Positions 11,474-23,389 of a stretch of DNA of 64,000 nucleotides are shown piece after piece. The stretch is from contig NC_083604.1 in the NCBI RefSeq assembly GCF_029168945.1, positions 30,003,686 through 30,067,685 on the forward strand, written 5' to 3'. Source of the DNA: Cannabis sativa (lineage: Eukaryota > Streptophyta > Magnoliopsida > Rosales > Cannabaceae). The position numbers and the translations under genes are program-made. Below the pieces are notes generated by a model. It worked only from the letters and a program-made list of their open reading frames with translations. It ran no database searches and was not told the DNA's origin. How positions within the stretch are numbered: position 1 is the stretch's first letter; the number at the start of each line of letters is the position of its first letter.

Positions 11474-12007
11474 GAAACCTCTCTTCAATTTTTTTTCTTA
11501 GTCTCCATAGTCTAAAGGCTTGTTTTCCAAAACCCCACACAAGTGTTCCAAAAATCATCATTTATTCAGTTTTCATCGGTGTTCATTTGGTTTGTTTGGT
11601 TGGAATTGCTTCTTGAATCCTCTCTTGTACTGTTTGGTTAGTTTGTAAAGAACTTAAAGAAGAATATGAGTGGAAAAAGGCAGAGGTGTGAGCTTAGTTG
11701 AGGGTAAAAGCCATCAAATTTGAGTGAAAACACAAGTGAATTGAGTGAAATTATTTTTTTTTTTGAGTGAAACACATGAGGGAGTGTGGTGAGGTCTCTC
11801 TTTATCTGTTTCTAACTTATTTTTGCAGAATTCAATCATGTCAAAAGCTCTAGAAGAAAATACTGGTAATGAAACTACACCACCTACGGTTCCAAATTTA
11901 CAACTTCAACCTTTGATGGGGGAGATGAGAAGGATGATGCGAGAGGAGTGTGAACAAATACATGCAATGTTAGATAGAGTAGAAGAGGGAACCCAGCGGA
12001 GGCAACA
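11474..12007 (+). repeat. Inverted duplication at left inversion breakpoint (leader plus gag start)
   Basis: This 534-bp block is repeated in reverse orientation at 35507-36043 with about 97 percent identity by eye. It spans part of the untranslated leader, the gag start codon and about 56 codons of gag. At its left edge (11473/11474) the sequence changes abruptly from minus-strand integrase to plus-strand leader, so this edge is a rearrangement junction. Confidence 0.9.
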
Positions 12008-13043
12008 GAGGAATAGGGTTCACCAAAGAAATGATAATGAAGTAGATGGGGAAGGGGTAATTTATGATGAAGAGTTCGATGGGATAATAGCAGGTAACCA
12101 TAGGAGGTATGGTCGGGATAGAGAAGCTAGGAATCAGGTAGATAATTATTTGGGAAATATAAAGATGAAAATTCCCTCTATTCAAGGGAAGAGTGATCTT
12201 GAAGCGTACGTGGAGTTGGAGAAGAAGATGGAATTGGTCTTTGATTGTCACAACTATTCTGAAATGAAAAAGGTAAAACTTGCTGCCATTGAATTTACTG
12301 ACTATGCTATTGTTTGGTTGGATCAGTTGTGCATGAACAGGAGGAGGAATGGAGAACGAGATATTGACTCTTGGGAGGCTATGAAGAGGGTAATGAGACG
12401 ACATTTTGTACCATCTCACTATTATCAAGACTTGTACCTCAAGTTGCAAGGCCTTCGTCAAGGCTACAAGAGTGTTGATGAGTATTACAAGGAGATAGAG
12501 ATGGCTATGATTAGAGTCAATGTGGAAGAGGATCGGGAGGCAACAATGGCAAGGTTTTTGAATGGATTGAATCGAGAGATTGCAAATACCGTTGAACTAC
12601 ACCATTATGTGGAATTGGAAGATTTGGTGCACATGACAATGAAAGTTGAAAGACAACTCAAGAAGGGTAGTTTGCGCTCAAAGCCAAGGCCAAGTCCAAA
12701 CAATCCAAATACAACACATTGGAGGTCAAACTTCCCAAAGAAAGAGGATCAACCTTGTGCATCCTCTGCACCCAAACCAGCCACTGCAACTACAACCCCT
12801 CAAGGAAAAGCAGCCCCTCTTTCATCTCGTTCTAGTGAGATAAAGTGTTTCAAATGTCAAGGGCGAGGACACATAACTAGCCAGTGTCCAAATAAGAGAG
12901 TTATGGTGATGCGGGAAAACGGTGATGTAGATTCTCAAGATGAAGAAGAGCTTGCTGATATGCCACCATTGGAAGATGCATTTGTACAAGATGAAGAGTA
13001 TGGGCCAGAATATGGGGACATACTTGCACTAGTCACTAGATGA
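11838..13043 (+). pseudogene. CRM-like Gag, open to a TGA ahead of the protease
   Basis: The first ATG is at 11838; upstream in-frame codons at 11823 lack an ATG. The 401-codon frame has a charged N-terminus, the retrotransposon Gag core (about residues 120-290), a basic linker and a CX2CX4HX4C zinc knuckle (CFKCQGRGHITSQC, about residues 337-350) followed by an acidic tail. It ends at TGA 13041-13043, after which the same frame stays open into the protease to 13215. The stop is probably a CGA to TGA change in a once continuous gag-pol frame. The product would form the particle and bind RNA. It is the best-preserved gene of element C. Confidence 0.85.
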
Positions 13044-13215
13044 GCATTAAACTCGCAAGCAAAAGAAGAGGAAGAAGAGGTACTGCGTGAGAACATTTTT
13101 CATACTCGTTGTCATGTAAAACACAAGGTATGTAGTGTGATCATTGATGGGGGTAGCTGTACTAATGTTGCTAGTTCATCAATGGTTGAGAAGCTGGGAC
13201 TTCCAACTCTTAAAC
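13044..13215 (+). pseudogene. CRM-like protease, N-terminal part
   Basis: The frame continues from gag with a Glu-rich stretch and then HVKHKVCSVIIDGGSCTNVAS, where DGGS stands at the catalytic loop of retroviral-type aspartic proteases. At 13216 it is split by element A. The second half resumes at 22872 after the duplicated TAAAC. Confidence 0.85.
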
Positions 13216-15069
13216 TGTTGGAAATTACTTTACCAGGATCTAGATTTACTAACAAGTATGTTGGATTAACTACCTAATATGAATTCTAAAACAATAAAAA
13301 TAAACACATATAAAGTTAGAAAACCTTACAGTGGGTGCAGCAGAATAATATGACTCCTTCCGTTTAGATCTCTAGCCCTTGATTCCTTTCTATAGTAGAG
13401 CATCACCAAGATCTGAACCTGGATCTTCTTTTCTCCTTCTTTGATGCAGAAATTCCATAGTCTTACATACTATGATTGAGATACCACTTGATGTGTGTGG
13501 GCCCTACTCATTCACTCAAGGTTTCGAATTTTAGAGAGAAGAAAAGAGAGAGAGGCGTGTGAGGCTTTTTCTGAGAGAAACAAAGTGATCAAAGATGTGT
13601 GTCCATTTCCTCAAGCCAACACTTTCTATTTATAGAAAACCCTCTAGGTTTAGGTTAGAATTGTATGACATTAAAATAATGAAAACTAAAAATGGAATTT
13701 CCTATCCATAGGGTCGGTCATACAAAGGGTATTGGACCTCACTTTGCAACTTTTCCATTTGGTTATTTTTCATTCCCATTTTCTCAAAAATGCCAATTTT
13801 CCAATTTAACCTTTTAAATGTCAATTCTAATTATTTAATAACTTGGAAATAATTATTAAATAATATTGACATTTAATATATTTATTAATTTAGACATATA
13901 AAGTCTCTTAATCAATAAATAAGCCTAAAATCTCTTTTCTTTACAATTTTGCCCTTGCTTAGTGAAAATTCATAAAGTAGACATAGTCTAACTTTTAGAA
14001 TTTTAATTGATTAATTAAAATCAATTAACTGAGTCTTACAAGCAGTATGGTCTCAACTAGTATGGGGACCATGGGTCTATATAACCGAGCTTCCAATAAG
14101 TCGAACCGAATTTACCAAGTAAATTCCCTAACTTATTAATTCCTCATTGAATCCACACTTAGAACTTGGAATTGCACTCTCAGTCATATAGAACGCTCTA
14201 TATGTTCCACGATATAGACACGTCATTAGTTATCCATTGTTATAACCTTAATGTGATCAATGATCCTCTATATAGATGATCTACATTGAAAAGGCACTAC
14301 TGTTACCGCTACACCTTCAATGTATTTTATCCTTAAAACACTTAACCCTGTATAAATGATATTTCACCTAAGTGAAATGAGATCTCCACCATTTATCTTC
14401 GTTTGGTTAAGCTCGAAGGAAATCATCCTTTACTTTCTATTTGCCAAATAGAAGCTATAGATTCCATATTTATGTTAGCGCTCCCACTCAATTGCACTAC
14501 CGTGTTCCGAAAATGTAAGTATCACCCTGACCCAAAAGTAGGCTTAACTTAACAAATCAAAGAACACGAATAACACTCTTGAGATTGAACGTAACCATAT
14601 CAGGATTGAGATCATTTGATCTAGGATCAACAGGTGATATTGAATTGAATAGATATTACGGTAAATTTTAACATATCTAATCAAAGTTCAATATCGGTCC
14701 CTTCCGATGTATACTCCATACATCCGATACTGGTAAACTTTGCCAATGTCCTGGAAAGGACATAACACTTTTCCAAGGTGTAAGAATACCTATCGCTGAT
14801 TATACCATGTCAGTCTAAATCCAGTGTTCTGACAAATCAGGGAATAAACTTTTGAACATATAATAAAGATTATATTCCACTGTGTTGACAACACTATAAT
14901 CTTTAACAAACTCATATGTTCTGGACTTGAAAAGAATTCATAAATTATATACATATAATCATGAAATAAATCATGTGAACCATGCAACATAAAATGTTAT
15001 TTCTAATCTTTATTAATAAGTAAATCTGATTATATGAAATGAGTTTTATTTAGGGCATAAAACCAAACA
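13216..15069 (-). repeat. Left (3') LTR of element A
   Basis: The plus strand runs from TGTTGGAAATTACTTTACC to CCAAACA, so in element sense the LTR starts TGTTTGG and ends CCAACA. It pairs with 21019-22871. A TATAAATAG box in element sense lies at 13626-13634. Next to its right edge is GCAAGTGGGAGTT in element sense, the plus-strand primer tract. Confidence 0.9.
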
Positions 15070-15109
15070 AACTCCCACTTGCACTAATATAAAACAAAAA
15101 GTGCATTTC

Positions 15110-17100
15110 AAATAATCATTAACACCTTGATACACCAATCAAGTGTAATAGTAGTAAACTCCTCGTAATAGGATCTGACAAGTTGAATTAAACAAAACCT
15201 CTTCTCCACTATTACTTTCTCTTAATCACAAAATCCTTGATATTGTGAAATTCCTCTCTATATGTCTACTCTCATGGGATACTGGATTCTATACTTTTGG
15301 CAACTACTCTTTGGTTATTCAGGAAGTAACCCTAGGAGTTAAGGCAAGTTGGAATAGTGCCACAAATGTATAGAACTTTCCTTAGACTGAATAAGTATCT
15401 TTCCTGCAACTTTTAACATTCAGTCTCTCTCTGGTAGACCAAGTGATTTCAGATAGGTTTTTACACTTCTCCAAAATCACTACTCCACCCCCAAAGTAAT
15501 CACCATCTTATCAGCAGACTTTCTAGCACAAAGGCATGTCTCGAAATCTGATGTGGTGTAGTCTAAGAGTTTTAAACAAACACCCTTATTGACTAACATA
15601 TAGTTCCTCTTCTTAATCTTAAGATTTACTTGATTGTCTTCCAATGTTCTTCTCCTGGATTAATCTGATACCTACTCATTACTCCCACTCAACAGCAGGT
15701 GTCTGGTCTAAGGCATACTAAAGCATATCTGAGACCTCTCACTGTTCATTTAAGAAATTCTTTCATGGCTTTATCTTCTCTGGAATAGTTGAGACTTTTC
15801 CTTAAATAAATAAAATCTATATCTAAGAAGTTGTGAAGCTTCTATAGATTTCCATTGGAAAGAAAATGCATCAGCATCTCATGCTTGCATTAGAGTAAGT
15901 AATTTCCAGGTATACCATAAGCCATAGGTTTAGATAAACTCAAACCTATAATACTAGGAACAGGAAGTTTTGTTAAGTCCATTGAATAGACTTATGAACG
16001 AAAATTTCCTGTCATGTCCTTGTAATAGAAAACTTTAGGTTACTCCATGTGAATGGATCAAACCATAGTTCTATTGGCTTTCTTCTTAGTTTCTTATCTT
16101 GACAATCCATTACTTGTTTAAACTCACAATGGATTTTAATCACTAGTATCTTCCAAGTCATAAGAAGAGTGAGTTCCTAGAAACTCTCCCACTACAACAA
16201 GGTACCGTGAACTATGTCAAAGAAAACTAAATGGTATTGACCTCTTCAGTTGTGTTAAGACAACAGAGGCAGTGGGATCATCATATGTAATGAATAAGAT
16301 GATAGAACACTTATGGAATCAAGAAAAAAATAATCTCCTTTATTTGCTACTTTATTTTCAGACTTAGTCATTTTCTTAGAAAAAGTGGTATTTGTTTAAA
16401 CAAAACACTTTCTTATCTAATGACTATGGGATGCTCCACCCCTAATCACTTGGAAAAGCTAACAAACATGCAAACCAGGGTTAGCAGTTCTAGCTTTTCT
16501 TAAGATTTTGATTAGGTCATCCATGAATCTAGTAATGATTTACATAAAGTATACAACCATTGCATCATTCTGAAATTTTATTTCCATAGAAGGATTTAGG
16601 CAACGACTAGTAACCAATCATCAATATGCAACTCGAATTTCTGGGGAGGTAAGTTTGGATATAATTCAAAATCAAATTATTGATCTTTGAACTGCATATC
16701 TACTAACTTTTCCTCCACCCCTATTAGTTCGCAAGATCTTTAACCACTTACCATTGCTAGAAATTCATGAAATTTTTCAAACATTTCAAATTTCTTTTGC
16801 GTAAGGTAAAATCTAGAGTGATCGTTTTAAGAATACAACGAAAACTCATATCCACCCCTGAATGTACATCCATCTGCGAATGAGATGAACTTAATTTCAG
16901 TGGATATAGGCATATTAACTCTTTGCAGAGAATGATCTTGTGAAAACCACTATGAACAAGATACAAATGCCATAGATTTACAAAATATGTGGTTGTATCT
17001 TTTGATGACTTAAGCTTAGTTACATCAAAGAGTTCTTAGAATAGTGCAAGTGGATTCTGGTCACAGAATACTAAACTCATACAGTTTGAATCCATTGAAA
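15110..17100 (-). pseudogene. Copia pol remnants in element A
   Basis: In minus-strand order there are an integrase-like stretch near 17000-16880 (LWHLYLVHSGFHKI, where copia has an LWH.RLGH motif), a LRTNRGG piece near 16735 resembling the SDRGGEY core motif, a linker equivalent near 16170-16210, and a reverse transcriptase end near 15660-15730. These are the same pieces, at the same spacing, as in D (120-1345). Stops are abundant and the reverse transcriptase core is missing. They show descent from an autonomous copia element. No protein can be made from them. Confidence 0.55.
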
Positions 17101-17764
17101 GAAAATGGTTATTAAACACTTGTGAAAACGTAACTGTATAATTAGTAACTCTTTCTTGGACCACCACTACTAATCTAACTCTATGATTTGCCTATACAAG
17201 TAGGAGATATCTAAGATTGAGGATTTATATCATTTAGGGATAGAATTCTGGGAATATAATCATATGCGTCATCTAATTTCTTAAGAGAAAATAAGACTTT
17301 ATATGATTTATAGACCATTCATCCAATGATATGTCATTAAGCTAATTCGAAATGAATAAGCTAAGAGAAATTAGGATAATTTCGTTTTAAATAAGAATCC
17401 AACGATGCTCCGATTAGCGAGAGTCAAAGCAATCTTATTTATACAATCTTCCTGTTTCATATTGTAAAACACTAGTCTAAGGTGTCATCAATTGATGAAC
17501 AACTAGATGTTGCATATACAATATTTATCTTTCCAGATCTAACACTATTGTGTTAGTCTAATGGGGAAAATCCATTAGGGATTTATCTCATTAGAAAAAC
17601 AAGCCAAGTTAGACAAACAATGAAGATTTTAAATTAAACTACGATTTAATAACAGAAAATAACATGGTTCAATACAAATTCATACACAATTCATAAATTA
17701 TGAAGCACATAGCAAGTAGGAATGACAAGTGAAAATACTAAAACATACAATCCTAAATAATTTC

Positions 17765-18143
17765 CAAGGTTTTCAACAAACTGACATCAGTGTCCCATTT
17801 AGGCGAGAGTCAAAGCTACCATGCACTGAATAGAGTTGTTAGCTCATCTAAAATGATCAACATTCTAGCAACCTTTTATTCGATCAAGATGTGAATCCGC
17901 ATTGTCCCGTTTAGGCGAGAGTCAAGGCTATTCTATCTTATGAGCTTCCACCATTGTTTCATATTCTTGCAAGTCTTATACAGTCGCCACCATTAGGGTG
18001 AGCATAAACTATATAAAAAACTTACAAGATTACTTATCTTTCGAGATTAAACGGTGCTAACTTGCTAATGAACGTTCCTCCATTAGGGAGGATTACTCAC
18101 TAAAACAATAGCTATGTAAAACCAACAATGGAGATCGAATATC
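17765..18143 (-). other. Conserved noncoding block in leader of element A, with repeated stem-loops
   Basis: This block is strikingly similar to 30175-30558 in element B, with an 88-bp perfectly identical segment (18056-18143 against 30471-30558), although the LTRs of A and B have diverged much more. It contains four related motifs CC[A/G]TTTAGG or CCATTAGGG. Two of them are clear hairpins: CACC-ATTAG-GGTG at 17988-18000 and TCCTCC-ATTAG-GGAGGA at 18076-18092. The other two lie near 17794-17806 and 17905-17916 within TTTAGGCGAGAGTCAA. Position between the primer site and gag suggests an RNA signal, for example for packaging; this is inference. Confidence 0.7.
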
Positions 18144-21000
18144 CTTATAATAAAGCTCATTATTTAATGAAGGGTTGTATTTTCTTCTAATATTTATTTT
18201 AATCCATTTATTTTAAATATATATTTATTTAATTAAAATTTCAAATTTAGAAGGAAAAATTCCAAATATAAATTGGATAAATAACGTGAATTATTTCCAT
18301 CTTAGTAATAATTTCCATAAATATTTAGAAAATTATTCAATTTAAGTTGTTTCAAAATTAATTTAAATTAATTTACAACTCAAATTTAATTTTCTATAAA
18401 TATATATTACATTTTCGAAAATGCTTTAAAATAAAATAAAAATAAATCCTGGAAAATTACTCTAATTTTATGTTGGCCCAAAATTAATAAAAATTAATTT
18501 TCAACAAAAAATATAATTTTCCTATTTAATTAAATATCTAAGAAAAATTTCAAATATTTAAGTACCATGATTAAAAACTCAACTTAAATATTAATTTTTC
18601 TATTTAATTAAATACACTAGAAAAATACTTCAAGCAAAACAGATAATATCTATCTAGACTTTCATAGACTAATTAATTCAATTTCTAATAATAATATATT
18701 TTAGTTCATTTATTTTATTTAATCATTAAATGAAAAAATCAATGATTTAAGTTGGTCCAAAATTAAATAAATAATTTTCAACTTTAATCTATTTTTCAAA
18801 TAAAATTCGAAATTTCTGCATCAAGGTGATGCAATTTCAAAATTTTGGGAAATGATTAATAAAATAAAATAAAATATTTTTTTGAAAATTATTCAGCTTT
18901 AAGTTAATCTGAAACAAGATTCCAAACTTAAGACAATTTTTAACTTTAATTAAATAACATGAAAATAACAATATTAAAGTATCATGATTAAAATCAACTT
19001 AGATATTAAAATTTTCAATTTAATTAAATGTATTAAATTCAAGAAATAAATAATTAAGTAAAGAGGAAACTTAATTATTAATTCTAGTTTAATACTAGGA
19101 AAATATACTAAACTTAGATTGTACCAAAATTAATTAGGAAACAATTAATTTCACAATCTATGATATTTTCCTATTTACTATTAGAAATAATAACTAGTAC
19201 TAGAAATAACTATCTAGAATATATCATTGACTAAGTGTTTTTCTAAAATTAACTTTAAAATATTACATGAAAAATAAATTTCATATATTTTAAAAGCTAA
19301 TTATGTTGCTAATTCAATTTTAATTAGGTTAGACTAATATAATTAACCTAATACAATTATTTAAATAAGGCAAATGGGCCTTCACAATTGGGGTAGTTCA
19401 TGTGAGGGGGAGCTGGGTTCAGTATGTCGTACCCACTTCTATGGCCCCCAACTCTCACACAAGGCCCAAAAGAGAGGAATTTAACCTTAAAATAAACAAT
19501 TGTTATTCATTGAATAAGCCCAAATCTAATTGGACCTAAATAAATTTCCTTATGTCAAAATTTATTTTAGCAACCTAGTCCATTTACTTAGTTAAAACCT
19601 TAATGGGCTTCCTATATGCATCTAAGCCCAAAAGCAAACATATAGGCTCACACAGGTCAAATGATTTGGATGGGCCCTATCATGTTACTAGGTTTACACA
19701 GATGAAAGAAGTACAAAATTTACCTGTTACAAATTATTTATAAGATCTATCGTCACTTTGACTATGATTAAAATCAGATCATTGGATCTGTCAATAAGTT
19801 AATCATACCAATTAAGATCAGATAAATAATAGGTTTGTTAAAAAGAGTTTTGAATAAACAATATAAACAAACATTGTCCATGTAACAGATGTGAAAATAA
19901 GATATTAATATAATTAAATTATTATTCTTAAACTAACCAAATAAAGGAAACTAATTTTAAAATGTCTAGGTTTATTTAAATCAAATTAAATTAAATATCT
20001 AATAAGATCAATGACTTGAAAGGAAAGAATCTTCAATATCATTTTCAGATCTTATAATTTAATAAAATAAACCAATTTTAAAATAGATTTGGTTAGATAA
20101 TTATTATTTTAGGAATAAAATAATAAATGAATAATAATTACCATAATTATATGTCAAAATATCTCAAATTAAGCAATATTCAAATCTCTACAAAAATATC
20201 TATGTTATTTAAATATTTAAGATATGATTTATAAATTTCTAATAAGGAAAAAATGATATATATTGAAAAAAATATTATTTTTAAACTTATAATTTATAAA
20301 TAACTAAATATTTAACAAAATAACAAATTTTTGAATTTGAAAACATTATGGTAAGTATATTTATAAAATTATCTATGTTAATTTCAAATTTATTAATTAT
20401 TTAATTTGTCATATAAGATAATTTTAATATAATATTTTAAATAAAAAGACAGATTTATCTTTTAATTTAAAATATCTTAAATATCAAAATATCTAATCTT
20501 ATAATTAAATAATAAATAAATATTAAAGAAGTTAACAAATTTTTAAATCTGACCATAATAGGAAATATTTAAAATTAGAAACATTCCAAAAGAGAAATAT
20601 TTAAAAATTGGAAAAATTTCAAATTGAAAATATTTAAAATTGGAAACATTTCAATTTAGAAATATTTAAAATTGGAAAAATAAATTTTCGGAAACAATCC
20701 CATGAAAAAATTGGAGTTTTGGGGAAAAAACCTCAAAAATTCGCAATTTGTGGGGAACTGCCAGGATAGGCTGCATGCAGCAACCATGATTTCCAATCTT
20801 CCGAAATTCATATCTTTCTTAATTTTTATCGGAATCCAAATAAAATATTTTCAAAAATTGAAAAAATATATTTCATGGAAAATTTCGTACAACATTAACA
20901 TTCATCACATAAGCACATAAACCAACATGAAACCATCCAAATCAACACAAAAACATGCAATCATCGTTTTAATTCATATTACATGAAAGTAAATCATTAC
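18144..21000. other. AT-rich untranslated leader of element A
   Basis: About 2.85 kb of very AT-rich sequence lacks a credible ORF on either strand. It includes a GC-richer island around 19370-19460 that is nearly identical to 32005-32105 in B (CACAATTGGGG, ATGTGAGGGG, CAGTATGTCG). A 12-bp perfect palindrome GCTGCATGCAGC sits at 20770-20781, about 235 bp from the primer site. Confidence 0.7.
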
Positions 21001-21018
21001 CATGGCTCCTTTGCCAGA
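21000..21018 (-). other. Degenerate primer binding site of element A
   Basis: In element sense the sequence next to the 5' LTR reads TCTGGCAAAGGAGCCATGG. The intact version in B has TGGTATCAGAGCCATGG, the usual complement of the initiator-methionine tRNA 3' end. Several bases of the core are changed, so this copy would prime poorly. Confidence 0.65.
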
Positions 21019-22871
21019 TGTTGGAAATTATTTTACCAGGATCTAGATTTACTAACAAGTATGTTGGATTAACAACCTAATATGAATTCTAAAACAATAA
21101 AAATAAACACATATAAAGTTAGAAAACCTTACAGTGGGTGCAGCGGAATAATATGACTCCTTTCGTTCAGATCTCTAGCCCTTGATTCCTTTCTGTAGCA
21201 GAGCATCACCAAGATCTGAACCTGGATCTTCTTTTCTCCTTCTTTGATGCAGAAATTCCATAGTCTTACATACTATGATTGAGATACCACTTGATGTGTG
21301 TGGGCACTACTCATTCACTCAAGGTTTCGAATTTTAGAGAGAAGAAAAGAGAGAGAGGCCTGTGAGGCTTTTTTTGAGAGAAACAAAGTGATCAAAGATG
21401 TGTGTCAATTTCCTCAAGCCAACACTTTCTATTTATAGAAAACCCTCTAGGTTTAGGTTAGAATTTTATGACATTAAAATAACGGAAACTACAAATGGAA
21501 TTTCCTATGCATAGGGTCAGCCATACAAAGGGTATTGGGCCTCACTTTGCAACTTTCCCATTTTGTGATTTTCCATTCCCATTTTCTCAAAAATGCCAAT
21601 TTTCCAATTTAACCTTTTAAATGTCAATTCTAATTATTTAATAACTTGGAAATAATTATTAAATAATATTGCCATTTAATATATTTATTAATTTAGACAT
21701 ATAAAGTCTCTTAATCAATAAATAAACCTAAAATCTCTTTTCTTTACAATTTCGCCCTTGCTTAGTGAAAATTCATAAAGTAGACATAGTCTAACTTTTA
21801 GAATTTTAATTGATTAATTAAAATCAATTAACTGAGTCTTACAAGCAGTATGGTCTCAACTAGTATGGGGACCATGGGTCTCTATAACCGAGCTACCAAT
21901 AAGTCGAACCGAATTTACCAAGTAAATTCCCTAAGTTATTAATTCCTCATTGAATCCACACTTAGAACTTGGAATTGCACTCTCAGTCATATAGAACGCT
22001 CTATATGTTCCACGATATAGACACGTCATTAGTTATCCATTGTTATAACCCTAATGTGATCAATTATCCTCTATATAGATGATCTACATTGAAAAGGCAC
22101 TACTGTTACCGCTACACCTTAATGTATTTTATCCTTAAAACACTTAACCCTATATAAATGATATTTCACCTAAGTGAAATGAGATCTCCACCATTTATCT
22201 TCGTTTGGTTAAGCTCGAAGGAAATCATCCTTTACTTTCTATTTGCCAAATAGAAGCTATAGATTCCATATTTATGTTAGCGCTCCCACTCAATTGCACT
22301 ACCGTGTTCCGAAAATGTAAGTATCACCCTGACCCAAAAGTAGGCTTAACTTAACAAATCAAAGAACACGAATAACACTCTTGAGATTGAACGTAACCAT
22401 ATCAGGATTGAGATCATTTGATCTAGGATCAACAGGTGATATTGAATTGAATAGATATTACGGTAAATTTTAACATATCTAATCAAAGTTCAATATCGGT
22501 CCCTTCCGATGTATACTCCATACATCCGATACTGGTAAACTTTGCCAATGTCCTGGAAAGGACATAACACTTTTCCAAGGTGTAAGAATACCTATCGCTG
22601 ATTATACCATGTCAGTCTAAATCCAGTGTTCTGACAAATCAGGGAATAAACTTTTGAACATATAATAAAGATTATATTCCACTGTGTTGACAACACTATA
22701 ATCTTTAACAAACTCATATGTTCTGGACTTAAAAAGAATTCATACATTATATACATATAATCATGAAATAAATCATGTGAACCATGCAACATAAAATGTT
22801 ATTTCTGATCTTTATTAATAAGTAAATCTGATTATATGAAATGAGTTTTATTTAGGGCATAAAACCCAACA
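21019..22871 (-). repeat. Right (5') LTR of element A
   Basis: This 1853-bp LTR starts TGTTGGAAATTATTTTACC and ends AAAACCCAACA on the plus strand, so in element sense it runs TGTTGGG to CCAACA. It matches 13216-15069 with scattered substitutions. The TATAAATAG box in element sense is at 21429-21437. Confidence 0.92.
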
Positions 22872-23322
22872 TAAACATCCACATCCTTACAAGTTGCAAT
22901 AGTTGAATGATAGTGGTGAAGTGAGAGTTACCAAAAAAGTTTTGGTATCTTTCCAAATCGGCAAATATGAGGATGAGGTATTGTGCGATGTGGTACTAAT
23001 GCAAGCTGGACTCCTTTTTCTAGGAAGGCCTTGGCAATTTGATCGGCGAGTCCAACACGATGGGTTCACCAACAAGTACTCATTCATCTTCCGTCAACGA
23101 ATAGTCACTCTAGCTCCTTCGACACCAAAACAAGTCTATGAAGACCAAGTGAGATTGAAAAAATTGAGTGATCAAAAGAATTTGAGTGATAAAAAGAAAT
23201 TGAGTGATAAAAGTAACTTGAGTGAGCAAAAGAATGAGAAAAAAGAGAGCCAAAAAGAGAAAACAATCGAAGCAAGTGAGAGAGAAAAGAAAGAGAAGAG
23301 TTCAATCAATGAGAAAAAATAG
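22872..23322 (+). pseudogene. CRM-like protease C-terminal part and protease-reverse transcriptase linker
   Basis: After the duplicated TAAAC the frame resumes the protease (GEVRVTKKVLVSFQIGKYEDEVLCDVV..LLFLGRPWQ), the second half of the retropepsin fold. It is followed by a Lys/Ser/Glu-rich linker built on four 18-bp tandem units (23164-23235) coding LSDQKN-like hexapeptides. A TAG at about 23320 ends the frame, and the reverse transcriptase starts in another frame, so a frameshift lies between 23235 and 23390. Confidence 0.8.
23164..23235 (+). repeat. Four 18-bp tandem repeats coding LSDxKx
   Basis: The units begin TTGAGTGA at 23164, 23182, 23200 and 23218, each 18 bp, differing at a few bases. 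They keep the reading frame and lengthen the linker by six residues per unit. This is a typical site for slippage expansion between the protease and the reverse transcriptase. Confidence 0.9.
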
Positions 23323-23389
23323 AGAGAAAACAAAATAATTTGTATGCAAAAAAAGTTAGATTACACGAGCTTGGCGTACAAAACAACCA

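Larger units (their letters stand above)
13216..22871 (-). mobile_element. Copia-derived non-autonomous LTR element A, nested in the CRM-like protease
   Basis: Two LTRs of 1854 and 1853 bp bound a 5949-bp internal region, and both sides carry the 5-bp duplication TAAAC (13211-13215 and 22872-22876). Element sense is minus: the primer-site position is next to the right LTR (about 21000-21018, degenerate) and the purine tract next to the left LTR (about 15070-15085). No gag ORF is present, and pol is reduced to fragments at 15110-17100. About 2.9 kb of AT-rich leader and a conserved block (17765-18143) fill the rest. The LTRs look about 98 percent identical, suggesting a fairly recent insertion. 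Confidence 0.9.

Noticed and set aside
11970..12461. Minus-strand ORF of 163 codons
   Set aside because: It lies opposite the intact CRM-like gag; codon pattern follows the gag strand.
22592..22792. 66-codon minus-strand ORF repeated at 14790-14990
   Set aside because: It is a piece of the A LTR present in both copies, with no protein features.
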